Source of the DNA: JBBDMX01 sp040878035
GTDB taxonomy: Bacteria > Planctomycetota > Phycisphaerae > Phycisphaerales > Phycisphaeraceae
Reading direction: 5' to 3'
Assembly (NCBI GenBank): GCA_040878035.1
Contig: JBBDMX010000096.1
Coordinates: 3,053 to 67,052 of the forward strand
DNA length: 64,000 bases
The notes beneath the pieces were generated by a model, which saw only the letters and a list, made by a program, of their open reading frames with translations, did not search any database and had not been told where the DNA came from. The stretch's first letter is position 1, and every line of letters starts with the position of its first letter. Shown in pieces: positions 52,902 through 61,129 of the stretch. The position numbers and the translations under genes were made by a program.

Positions 52902-53189
52902 ATGATGGTGACCATTGGCATGAACTATCAGGTGCTGCCCGGCAAGGAAAAGATGTTCGAGGACGTCTTTGCCGCCGTGCTCAAGGCCATGGGCGGAATG
53001 CCAGGCCACACGCGCACCAACCTCTATCGTGACGTGCAGGACCCGGCACGATACCTGATCGTCTCGGACTGGAGCGACCGCCAGGCGTTCGATGCCTTTA
53101 TCGCCTCGGAGCAATTCCGCTCGGTGGCGAATTGGGGCAAGGAGCAGATTCTGGCGGGTCGGCCGACGCATGACTATTACCAGAGGTGA
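52902..53189 (+). CDS. antibiotic biosynthesis monooxygenase (ABM)-fold protein
   Basis: 95 residues from ATG at 52902 behind CAGGAG. Ferredoxin-like alpha/beta barrel: MNYQVLPGKEKMFEDVFAAV, GHTRTNLYRDVQDPARYLIVSDW, FIASEQFRSV. Family members are small haem- or quinone-acting enzymes. The role here is unknown. Confidence 0.78.
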   Translation: MMVTIGMNYQVLPGKEKMFEDVFAAVLKAMGGMPGHTRTNLYRDVQDPARYLIVSDWSDRQAFDAFIASEQFRSVANWGKEQILAGRPTHDYYQR

Positions 53190-53281
53190 ATTCGGATTTC
53201 GGATTTCGGATTTCGCATGTGGCTCTGGTTTAGCCGAACCGCTTGCGGCCGATGCGACCCATCCGCACCAGGGAACACCGC

Positions 53282-54109
53282 ATGAGCGCGATGAACGTCC
53301 AAACCCCGATTCGCCTGGCGATCAACGGTGCCGCCGGCCGCATGGGACGGCGCTTGATCGCCCTGGCGTGCGAGGATCCGCAACTGACGGTGACCGCGGC
53401 GGTGGAAGGCCCCGCCAGCAGCGACCTGGGCAAGGACGCCGGCGCCATCGCGGGTGTCCAAACGCTGGGTGTGCCCATCACCGACCACCTGCCCGCCGGC
53501 ACCGGCGCCGCGGTGATGATCGACTTCACCGTGCCCGCCGCCACCCGTGCCGCCATCGCCGCCTGCATCCAGGCCAACCTGCCCCTGGTCATCGGCACCA
53601 CCGGCCTGACCGCCGACGACCAGCAGCGAATCGACCAGGCCGCACGCTCCATCCCCATTCTCCAGGCGCCCAACATGAGCCTGGGCGTCAACCTGCTCTT
53701 TGCCCTGGCGGCCCAGGTCGCCAAGCGCCTCGGCGACGACTACGACATCGAGATCACCGAGGCTCATCACCGCTTCAAGAAGGACGCGCCCTCGGGCACG
53801 GCCCTGGGCATCGCCAAAGCCATCTGTGACGCGACGGGCAAGAGCCTGGACAAGGACCTGGTACACGGCCGGCACGGCGACGACGCCCCGCGGCAGCGCG
53901 GCCAGATCGGCATGCACGCCTTGCGCATGGGCGACGTTGTGGGCGAACACACCGCCAGCTTCGCCACCCTGGGCGAACGCCTCGAGCTGCGCCACGTCGC
54001 CACCACGCGCGACGTCTTTGCCCGCGGCGCCCTGCGCGCCGCCCAATGGCTGGCAGCCCCCGGCCGAACCCCCGGCCGCTACACCATGGCCCACGTGCTG
54101 GGCCTCTGA
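53282..54109 (+). CDS. dapB: 4-hydroxy-tetrahydrodipicolinate reductase
   Basis: 275 residues from ATG at 53282. NAD(P)-binding INGAAGRMGRRLI at the N-terminus, DFTVPAATRA, GTTGLTADDQQ, and the catalytic EITEAHHRFKKDAPSGTA with the His pair and Lys. Second-last steps of lysine/DAP synthesis for cell wall. Standard length. The upstream spacer (53190-53281) starts with a CGGATTTCGGATTT repeat. Confidence 0.96.
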   Translation: MSAMNVQTPIRLAINGAAGRMGRRLIALACEDPQLTVTAAVEGPASSDLGKDAGAIAGVQTLGVPITDHLPAGTGAAVMIDFTVPAATRAAIAACIQANLPLVIGTTGLTADDQQRIDQAARSIPILQAPNMSLGVNLLFALAAQVAKRLGDDYDIEITEAHHRFKKDAPSGTALGIAKAICDATGKSLDKDLVHGRHGDDAPRQRGQIGMHALRMGDVVGEHTASFATLGERLELRHVATTRDVFARGALRAAQWLAAPGRTPGRYTMAHVLGL

Positions 54110-54170
54110 TCGCTGGGGGAGCCGGGCCCGCTGCTTCTTCCGGCAGGCGAAGGTCGGGGTGATTGCACGA

Positions 54171-54182
54171 TATAATGCGATC
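54171..54182 (+). promoter_or_regulatory. consensus -10 element for a leaderless TA operon
   Basis: TATAAT (54171-54176) ends six bases before the ATG at 54183, so transcription should start at the start codon. No clear -35 upstream. Confidence 0.55.
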
Positions 54183-54413
54183 ATGGCACAAGACTTTCTA
54201 TCGCGCATCACCATCGAAGCCGGTAAATGCGGCGGCAAGCCATGCATTCGGGGCAAGCGGCTCCGTGTGACCGATGTATTGGAATTGCTTGGCTCCGGCG
54301 CGTCCTTTGACGAAATCCTTCGCGACTACGCCTTTCTGGAACGCGAGGACATCCTCGCCGCCATCCAGTATGCGGCACAGCAGACCGATCATGTCGTGCT
54401 GAAAACTGCATGA
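54183..54413 (+). CDS. DUF433 antitoxin
   Basis: 76 residues. ITIEAGKCGGKPCIRGKRLRV and DVLELLGSGASFDEILRDYAFLEREDILAAI are the hallmark of DUF433, the helix-turn-helix antitoxin of a VapBC-like system. Its stop overlaps the ATG of the DUF5615 toxin gene (ATGA). Probably autoregulates the operon. Confidence 0.9.
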   Translation: MAQDFLSRITIEAGKCGGKPCIRGKRLRVTDVLELLGSGASFDEILRDYAFLEREDILAAIQYAAQQTDHVVLKTA

Positions 54414-54733
54414 AGTTTCTCATCGACAACCAGCTCCCGTTGCCACTGGCCACCTATTTTCACGGACGGGGGCATGACGGTATTCATGTGTTGGGACTGA
54501 TGCTGGAAGAAAGCAGTGATGCGGAGTTGTGGACTCGCGCGGGCCGCGAGGGGCGGGTGCTGGTGAGCAAGGACGAGGATTTCGTGTATCTGGCCAACCG
54601 GCCGGGCAGTAGCGGCCAATTGGTGTGGGTTCGCCTGGGCAACTGCCGAAACGCCGCGCTGGCCTTTGAGCGAGTATTTGATGATCTGGTGCGAGCTTTG
54701 GAAAGTGGGCAGCGGATTGTGGAAGTTCGCTGA
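54410..54733 (+). CDS. DUF5615 PIN-like toxin
   Basis: 107 residues. KFLIDNQLPLPLATYF has the first acidic residue of the PIN-like site, GRVLVSKDEDFVYLA the second group. Mut7-C/DUF5615 proteins are PIN-related RNases paired with DUF433. Complete, so the system may be active. Confidence 0.9.
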   Translation: MKFLIDNQLPLPLATYFHGRGHDGIHVLGLMLEESSDAELWTRAGREGRVLVSKDEDFVYLANRPGSSGQLVWVRLGNCRNAALAFERVFDDLVRALESGQRIVEVR

Positions 54734-54744
54734 ATCGCATGACG

Positions 54745-56295
54745 TCACGGCGCCGTGGACATCGGGCGAAGGTAGAGCCGCTCTTCCAGGAATTTGAACA
54801 TCACCTCGGGTGACTTGGGGATGCCTTGGGCCACGGCGTGGCCGAAGACCAGCTTGGGCATCGCGCCGGCGGGACAGGCCGCCAATATCTCCGCGTGCTC
54901 GCGCAGGGCCGGCTCCAGGGCCGGGTCGGACAGCGCCTGGCTGAGTTTGGCCTGGTCCACCAGGGCCCCGGCGGCCATCATCGCCTGCTCGTAGGTCGGC
55001 TCGACCTCCTCCTGCCGCCAGAGCCAGTTGTGGAACGAGCGCAGCTCGGGGGGATCGGTCTTCCACACCGCCCACGCCAGCCGTGCCAGTTGCGTGGCGC
55101 GGGTGGCGGCGGCCAGTTCCAGCGGCGTGGCGTCCTCCCCGGTCTGGCGCGGCACGCCGATGACCGTGATGCACACCTGCGCCCCGTACCGCTGAATGAT
55201 TCGCCGAACCAGGTCGTCCATGGCCCGCGACTCGGGGGCGCCATAGTCGAGCACGAAGAGCAGATGCGTCGGCGCCGAGGCCGACCCCATGGCCGGGTAT
55301 TGACGGGGATCGACGAACAACCGGCCGCCCAGATAACGCGACATGGTGCTGCGCTGGCCTTGCGCGGGGAAGCGCGGCCAGCGGTCATCGGCATCATCCA
55401 GGGCATGATCGGCCGGCTGAGTCGCCGGCTCCGACAACGCAGGGCCGTTGGCGGGCAGGCGCGTGGTCCCGCCACTGCCGCCCGCGCCACCGCTGGTGGA
55501 GGGCGCCGCCCGCGCCGCCACCGGATCCATCGCTTGCCACGCGGGGTCCGCGGTGATGCCCGGGGCGATGAACGTCGCCGGGTTGGCCGGATCGACGCGC
55601 GGCAGACCGGCGGCACTCACTTCCTGGTCAACGTCGCCGGGGTCCAATCCCGCCGAGCCACCATTGGCCGCCAGGCGGCGCCCATTCTCGGGTCCACTGG
55701 GCATCAGGACCTGGCCCCCCACCAAAGTCAGCAACATCGCCGAGCCCAGCAGGGCGATGACGATGCCGCCGTTTAGGCGGATTTTCACCGGATCGGGCCG
55801 CTGCGAGCGTGTGGGCTTAAGGCGCAGGGGGGCGCCCATGACCGCCGCCGCCGCCGCCGCCGTTGCCAACCCATGGGTCATCAGGCAGGTGAAGCACAGG
55901 TGTTCCATGTACAGGACCGACAGTCCCAGGAACCACATGGCCGCGCCGAACATCAGCAGCGCCACCACCATGAGCCAGCGCCACACCCGGCCCTCGCGCC
56001 GCGGCGGCGCGCCGGCCCGCGTGTGCCAGATCAGCACCGCAAACACGCCATACACCAGCGCCCCGGGCAGCGCCACCGGCACCCACAGCCAATACGACCA
56101 GGGACTCTCCGACACCGCCTGGCAGTCCACCAACCCCAGGCTGATGCAACCGGGAATCGGCCCGCGGTTAGCCAGCGTCAACAGCAGTTGGTAAAGCGCC
56201 ATCCCCATGGCCGCCAGCCCCAGGCCCATAACCACCCCGCGCCATTGGGTAGTGGGAGCGATGAAGTGCTTGGTTTTGTTATATCGGGCAAACAT
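54745..56295 (-). CDS. vitamin K epoxide reductase (VKOR) fused to a thioredoxin-like domain
   Basis: 516 residues from ATG at 56295. N-terminal VKOR domain: loop cysteines C50 and C58 (GCISLGLVDCQAV) and the CFTC motif C134/C137 in MEHLCFTCLM, with four to five membrane helices. A long Pro/Ser-rich linker follows, then a DsbA/thioredoxin-like domain (LLFVLDYGAPESRAMDDLVRRI, EAPE-like). The usual CxxC of the Trx domain is replaced by APES, so it cannot form the expected disulfide. Predicted to supply oxidising power to periplasmic disulfide formation. Confidence 0.85.
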   Translation of the reverse strand: MFARYNKTKHFIAPTTQWRGVVMGLGLAAMGMALYQLLLTLANRGPIPGCISLGLVDCQAVSESPWSYWLWVPVALPGALVYGVFAVLIWHTRAGAPPRREGRVWRWLMVVALLMFGAAMWFLGLSVLYMEHLCFTCLMTHGLATAAAAAAVMGAPLRLKPTRSQRPDPVKIRLNGGIVIALLGSAMLLTLVGGQVLMPSGPENGRRLAANGGSAGLDPGDVDQEVSAAGLPRVDPANPATFIAPGITADPAWQAMDPVAARAAPSTSGGAGGSGGTTRLPANGPALSEPATQPADHALDDADDRWPRFPAQGQRSTMSRYLGGRLFVDPRQYPAMGSASAPTHLLFVLDYGAPESRAMDDLVRRIIQRYGAQVCITVIGVPRQTGEDATPLELAAATRATQLARLAWAVWKTDPPELRSFHNWLWRQEEVEPTYEQAMMAAGALVDQAKLSQALSDPALEPALREHAEILAACPAGAMPKLVFGHAVAQGIPKSPEVMFKFLEERLYLRPMSTAP

Positions 56296-56463
56296 AAAGG
56301 CATCGTCCCGACAGGACCGGCACCGCTTCCCCATGACCACCGCGTCCCCTGGTGTAAGGGCGACCGTGCCCGATCATATGACCAATTATCGGCCAATCCC
56401 AACCGCTGCGCCAGTGCGGCGGCCATCGCCGACGGCAATTCCTACCAGGCGCCAATTCGTTTA

Positions 56464-56546
56464 ACCACGGATGGCAGCGATGGCGCGGATGGGTAAGAAG
56501 GAATTGCGTCGCCTGCTTGATCCGTGCCATCGGTGTCATCCGTGGT
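56464..56546. repeat. inverted-repeat hairpin
   Basis: Arm 56464-56489 (begins ACCACGGATGGCAGCGATGG) pairs with 56521-56546 with three mismatches over 26 bp; loop 31 bp. Confidence 0.85.
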
Positions 56547-57130
56547 GGGTTCTCGACCTTGGACCCTTGGACTTTGGACCTTGGGCAATTTCTGCGGGGC
56601 AATTCCGGATATCTGGACCTCTGTCAGCCCCCCCTCCCCTCCCCCCGCGTGTCATCTTTTGATTTCTCCTTGTTCTGCCGGGGGTTAGCGAATGTCACCC
56701 CCCATGTCAGTGGCGTGTCAGGGTGACATTCCCGGCCGGTGGGGTCCGGATCGTGTAATCCGTGGATTGAACATCGTTTGCATGCTGATTAGCAGTTTTA
56801 TGAAAATGTCAGTAGCTCCAATTGCGATTCCAACAATTCTGCGGCAGAGAGTCACTGCATCCAGTGCGGAAAAGGTCGGAACGAAATCCGGAAATGCCGG
56901 CGGCGCCGTAACACAATTTGCACTCATCTCTGGCGACCGTTGCGATTGCCTGCGGCGAATCCCCTCTTCGGCTCTAGAACACCGCTACATTGGTGGTTCA
57001 ACGACTATTATACTACTTCGCCGGCAACAAGCAAGCCCAACCGGAACAATTCGTCACAAAACTTTCACCGCAACTGCGAAACCCATCGAATTTCAGTCCG
57101 GATCGTCTTTCGCAGCTCTGAAAAACCAAG

Positions 57131-57316
57131 TTAAACCACCAAGACACCAAGGACACCAAGAAGAGAGGATGAACACGAAGACACGAAGGCACGAAGAAAG
57201 AAAGCAGAAAATCAGAGGTGGGTCAGCCGGGCATCGTTTCGGCCTTTCTTCGTGTCTTCGTGTTTACACCTCTTTCCTCCCTTCTTCTTGGTGTCCTTGG
57301 TGTCTTGGTGGTTAAT
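57131..57316. repeat. long inverted-repeat hairpin
   Basis: Left arm AACCACCAAGACACCAAGGA... (57133 onward) and ...GAACACGAAGACACGAAGG (about 57170-57190) pair with TTCGTGTCTTCGTGTTTAC and ...TTGGTGTCCTTGGTGTCTTG (57247-57316). Each arm is about 60 bp with small internal differences. Both arms are low-complexity AAG/CAC repeats. Confidence 0.9.
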
Positions 57317-57412
57317 CAGAATTTCCTTTCAAGCATTCGGTGTCGATCGGTGCTATCGGTGGATCAACGGTTTGGTCTTGCAGCTACGCCGCGCCGGGAT
57401 CTGACGCTGCCC

Positions 57413-58114
57413 TCACCACCGCAAGGCACGCACGATCATGTCCCAGATCACCAGATAGGCGTTGTCGAATTTGTGGGGACGGGAGAACAGGGTTTCGAGT
57501 TCGGGGTCGCCGATGAAGGGGCGCAGCACCCAGGCCAGTTGGATGGCCACGAAGATGTAGACCACGAACCAGCCGACGAGCATCACCTTGTGGCGGGGGT
57601 TGGCGCGGATCAGCGGGCCGTACTGGCGGCGCACGAGCAGCTCACCGGCGGTCAGGGCGATGAGGAACAGGGCGCCGTTGAAAAACGTGGCGGCGTGGTA
57701 ACTGGTGTCCGAGCAGTACCAGACCGCCGTCAGCGGCGCCAGCGCCGCCAGCACCAGGCTCATCACCGCTTGCGCGCCGATCAGCGCCCGCACCGCGGGG
57801 GCAAAATCGTTGCGCAGGCCCAGCAGTGTGTTGACGATGAAGAACGCCGGCAGCGTCAGGACGAAACTCACCAGCAGGAGCATGGGCAGCTTGATCGCCG
57901 AGTAGAGCATCTGGAGCGGGCGCGGGCCGTGCAGACCGGGGAACGCGCCCAGGAAGGCACCGTAGATCATGGCAAATAGCACGATGTAGGCCAGGAGATG
58001 GCGGAGTGGAATGGGGTGGTGTGGCGTAGGCGAAGTCGTTGGCGCTGTGGGCCGCAGCAGCGCGTCGGCGCCCAGGAAGAATCGCCGCAGGGATGAACGG
58101 GTCGCAAGGTTCAT
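57413..58114 (-). CDS. polytopic membrane protein, paralog 1
   Basis: 233 residues from ATG at 58114 (a TTG at 58135 would overlap the previous gene). About six TM helices (LLAYIVLFAMIYGAFLGAF, LLLVSFVLTLPAFFIVNTLLG). Ends with the characteristic LAWVLRPFIGDPELETLFSR. I recall this family in planctomycetes and myxobacteria as unnamed (sometimes annotated YIP1-like). Coupled to the paralog at 58123-59139. Confidence 0.75.
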   Translation of the reverse strand: MNLATRSSLRRFFLGADALLRPTAPTTSPTPHHPIPLRHLLAYIVLFAMIYGAFLGAFPGLHGPRPLQMLYSAIKLPMLLLVSFVLTLPAFFIVNTLLGLRNDFAPAVRALIGAQAVMSLVLAALAPLTAVWYCSDTSYHAATFFNGALFLIALTAGELLVRRQYGPLIRANPRHKVMLVGWFVVYIFVAIQLAWVLRPFIGDPELETLFSRPHKFDNAYLVIWDMIVRALRW

Positions 58115-58122
58115 GGCAGCGT

Positions 58123-59139
58123 TCAACTGTCCCAACCGAGCAACTGGCCCAGGGCCTTGAGCACCGCCTGGAAGAAATTGGACTCGCGCGGACTAAAGAG
58201 GATGAACGGCTCATCAGGCTTGCCGATGAACGGCCGCAGCACCCAGCTCATCTGCGTGCCGACGAGGGCAAAGAGGATCACCCAGAACTGGAAGACGGTC
58301 TTGACGTGCGGGCTGAACACCGAGCCGGGGATGCGATCCAGAGCGCTCTGCTCGGCCGGCAGGCTCAGCGGCGGCTGGAGGGGCTGGCCCGAGAGGCTGT
58401 GCCGCAGAGGGGGCACGCCCCCCGGAGCTGCCCCCGCCCCCGGCGCCGCCCCCGCCCCCGGAGCCGCGACAGGGACATCACCCGCGCCCGGCCAGGTCGT
58501 CGCGGGGGATGCGGTTGCCTCGATCGAGACACTGGGCGGCGCCGCCTCATCTGCCACCGGTGACAACGGAACTAACGGCGCCGTCGGCGACACCGGCTTC
58601 GCCTTGGCGCGTTGCTCCTGGAACGTGGCCTCCATCACCAGGCTCATGCGGTGCAGCGTCTGAAGCAGGAAGCCCATGCCCAGCGCGCCCGCCAAAGCGC
58701 AGCAGGCCACATTGAGCAGCAGGATGAACGGGTGGCTGGTGGTGGTGACCGAGAAGAAGGCGACGATCGGTCCGAACGACGCCAGCACCGCCAATAGCAC
58801 GGCCATGGCCGCGACCATCAGCCGGCCCAGGGCTCGCAACGTCAACTGCGAACCGACCAGCGCGTTAAAGACATAGAGAGAGGGGAAGGTGACGATCAGG
58901 GTCAGCAGGAAAAGGGCCGGCATCTTGACGGTGCTGGCCGCCATCTGCTTCCAGCCCTCCCAATCGGGCACGCTGAATAGGCCGTAGAAGCCCATGCACG
59001 TGCCGTAGATCGCCGCCAGCACGATGAGCACGACGGTCAGTCCGCCGGGCGAGATGTCGATCGTGCCGTCCTTAAGTGCCGGAAGCGTGGTGGCCTTGCC
59101 GCGAAGCACCCGGTCCAGTTCACTGAGCCATTGCCGCAT
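58123..59139 (-). CDS. polytopic membrane protein, paralog 2, with Pro/Ala/Gly linker
   Basis: 338 residues from ATG at 59139. Same TM arrangement as its partner (LTVVLIVLAAIYGTCMGFYG, LFLLTLIVTFPSLYVFNALVG) and MSWVLRPFIGKPDEPFILFSPRE near the end. Between them lies a periplasmic or cytosolic low-complexity linker with tandem GAGAAP units. Its stop is 8 bases before the ATG of paralog 1. Confidence 0.75.
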   Translation of the reverse strand: MRQWLSELDRVLRGKATTLPALKDGTIDISPGGLTVVLIVLAAIYGTCMGFYGLFSVPDWEGWKQMAASTVKMPALFLLTLIVTFPSLYVFNALVGSQLTLRALGRLMVAAMAVLLAVLASFGPIVAFFSVTTTSHPFILLLNVACCALAGALGMGFLLQTLHRMSLVMEATFQEQRAKAKPVSPTAPLVPLSPVADEAAPPSVSIEATASPATTWPGAGDVPVAAPGAGAAPGAGAAPGGVPPLRHSLSGQPLQPPLSLPAEQSALDRIPGSVFSPHVKTVFQFWVILFALVGTQMSWVLRPFIGKPDEPFILFSPRESNFFQAVLKALGQLLGWDS

Positions 59140-59394
59140 GGAAGTATCCCTGTAGTGGAATGAAGTGGCTGATTTCATACGAGGCCGGCAAACGCCGGTT
59201 CAAAAGAATTCTCAAGAGACCGGTAAATTCTTTGCGGCGTCACAGGAAGGCGAGAGCAATGCAAGCGCGGATGGCCGCGACAATGAACGCAAGCGCAGAC
59301 AAGGCTCTTGATCAAGATGTTGACGGCCCGGCTTGGCGGCCCCATGTCGCGTCAGCGGGTATCCTGATCGCTCATGCTCCCAGGGAGTTTCCTC
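59140..59394. other. 255-bp divergent spacer
   Basis: Lies between the divergent membrane protein and sulfatase genes and should hold both promoters. No gene or clear promoter hexamers recognised apart from an SD (CAGGGAG) for the sulfatase. Confidence 0.6.
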
Positions 59395-61089
59395 ATGCCC
59401 ATCAACCGACGGAGTTTCCTCATGCAGACCATGGCGACCCTGGGCGCGGCGGCGACGGCCGGCGGCGACTCGTCCCTGACGGCACCTCGACCGGCGCGCG
59501 CCGCCCAGACGCCTGCACAAGCCGCCAAGCCCAACATCCTGCTCATCCTCGTGGACGACATGGGCTACTCCGACCTGGGCTGCTTCGGGGCCGAGATCGC
59601 CACGCCAAATCTCGATCGCCTGGCTGCCGGGGGCCTGCGCATGAGCGGCATGTACAACTGCGCCCGCTGCTGCCCCAGCCGGGCGTCGCTGCTGACCGGG
59701 CTGTATCCGCACCAGGCGGGCATCGGCCACATGGTGCAGAACCGCGGGCACCGCAGCTACCAGGGCTACCTGCGCGACGACTGCGTCACCCTCGCCGAGG
59801 TGCTGCGCCCGGCGGGGTACTACACCGGCTACTGCGGCAAGTGGCACACCGGCGGCGACTGGCCGCGCAGCGACCACGACGCCGCCCAGTGGCGCTTCGA
59901 CGACCCGACTCATCCCATGCCCACGCGGCGCGGCTTTGAGCGCTTCTACGGCAACCCCGCCGGCGGCGGCAGCTACTTCAATATCCACCTGGTCGAGCAG
60001 GAACAGGTCATCCAACTGCCCGAGAGCTTCTACACCACCGACCATTACACGAGTAAGGCCATCGAGTTCATGGGCGAGGCAAAGGCACAGGGCCGGCCGT
60101 TCTTCGTGCACCTGTGTTACAACGCGCCGCACTGGCCGCTGCATGCCTTGCCGCAGGACATCGCCAAGTACCGTGGCAAGTACCGCAAGGGCTGGGACGC
60201 GGTGCGCACGGCCCGGCACGAGCAGCTCAAGGGCATGGGCATTCTCGACAAGCGTTGGGACATTTCCCCGCGCGATGCCCAGGCCCCGCCGTGGCAGGAC
60301 GCCGGGCGACAGGAGTGGGAGGACGCGCGCATGGCGGTGTATGCGGCCATGGTGGACCGCGTGGATCAGAACGTCGGCCACGTCCTGGATCACCTGGAGA
60401 AGACCGGGCAACTCGACAACACGTTGATCCTGTTCGTCTCGGACAACGGCGGCTGTGCCGAGCAGGTGCGCCAAGGCGTCGGCAAGGCCCAGATCAGCGT
60501 GACCCGCGACGGTCAGCCCATGCGTTTCGGCAACGATCCGGCGCTGGAGCCGGGCGGGGCCGACACGTTCATGAGCTATGACCTGCCTTGGGCCAACGCC
60601 TCCAACAGCCCGTTTCGCCGCTTCAAGCACTGGGTGCACGAAGGCGGCATCGCCACGCCGCTGATCGCGCACTGGCCTAAAGCCATCGGTTCCGGCGCGA
60701 TTCGTCACGAGGCCGCCCACTTCATCGACATCACCGCGACGATCTACGACGTCGCCGGCGCCGCCTACCCGGCCGAGTATCAGGGCCGGCACGTGCAACC
60801 GCTCGAAGGCCAGAGCTTTGCCCCGCTCTTGCGCGGAGCGGCGTGGCAGCGGCAGCAGGCGATCTTCTGGGAGCACGAAGGCAACCGGGCGGTGCGCGAC
60901 GGCGACATGAAACTCGTCAGCCGGCATCCAGGCCAGTGGGAGCTCTACGACATGCAGGCCGACCGCACCGAGTTGCACGACCTGGCGGATCGCTACCCTG
61001 ATAAGGTCGCGGCCCTGGGCAAGCGCTACGACCAGTGGGCAACGCGTTGCGGTGTAATTGAGTGGGCGGAATTGTCGAAACGCAAGTGA
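59395..61089 (+). CDS. Tat-exported type I sulfatase
   Basis: 564 residues from ATG at 59395 behind CAGGGAG; the ATG at 59374 is less likely. A twin-arginine signal (MPINRRSFLMQTMATLGAAATAGG) leads to PNILLILVDDMGYSDLGCFG with metal-binding Asp residues, and the formylglycine motif C-C-P-S-R in NCARCCPSRASLLTG. ILFVSDNGG holds later metal ligands. Folded formylglycine sulfatases often use Tat. Periplasmic desulfation of polysaccharides is likely. Confidence 0.93.
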   Translation: MPINRRSFLMQTMATLGAAATAGGDSSLTAPRPARAAQTPAQAAKPNILLILVDDMGYSDLGCFGAEIATPNLDRLAAGGLRMSGMYNCARCCPSRASLLTGLYPHQAGIGHMVQNRGHRSYQGYLRDDCVTLAEVLRPAGYYTGYCGKWHTGGDWPRSDHDAAQWRFDDPTHPMPTRRGFERFYGNPAGGGSYFNIHLVEQEQVIQLPESFYTTDHYTSKAIEFMGEAKAQGRPFFVHLCYNAPHWPLHALPQDIAKYRGKYRKGWDAVRTARHEQLKGMGILDKRWDISPRDAQAPPWQDAGRQEWEDARMAVYAAMVDRVDQNVGHVLDHLEKTGQLDNTLILFVSDNGGCAEQVRQGVGKAQISVTRDGQPMRFGNDPALEPGGADTFMSYDLPWANASNSPFRRFKHWVHEGGIATPLIAHWPKAIGSGAIRHEAAHFIDITATIYDVAGAAYPAEYQGRHVQPLEGQSFAPLLRGAAWQRQQAIFWEHEGNRAVRDGDMKLVSRHPGQWELYDMQADRTELHDLADRYPDKVAALGKRYDQWATRCGVIEWAELSKRK

Positions 61090-61098
61090 TTCGCCCCT

Positions 61099-61129
61099 CG
61101 GCCCGCCCGCTTCTAGCGGGCGGAGCGTC
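61099..61129. repeat. REP hairpin, left copy
   Basis: CCGCCCGC and GCGGGCGG arms around TTCTA, within CGGCCCGCCCGC..GCGGGCGGAGCGTC. It is an inverted copy of the hairpin at 61735-61762 and encodes the last residues and stop codon of the RAYT gene. Confidence 0.85.

Larger units (their letters stand above)
56296..57412. other. 1.1-kb gene-free region with two hairpin elements
   Basis: No convincing gene. Contains a hairpin at 56464-56546, TCCAAAGTCCAA-type text at 56560-56590, a short palindrome AATGTCACCC/GGGTGACATT (56691-56730), an AT-richer tract (about 56750-57120), and a large hairpin at 57131-57316. A 207-codon plus-strand open frame (56692-57315) ends in repeat sequence and shows no family features. 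Confidence 0.75.

Noticed and set aside
56692..57315. 207-codon plus-strand gene
   Set aside because: The last third is hairpin repeat sequence, the start has no Shine-Dalgarno, and no fold or family feature is visible.
59212..60978. 588-codon minus-strand open frame
   Set aside because: Antisense to the sulfatase gene; no domain features.
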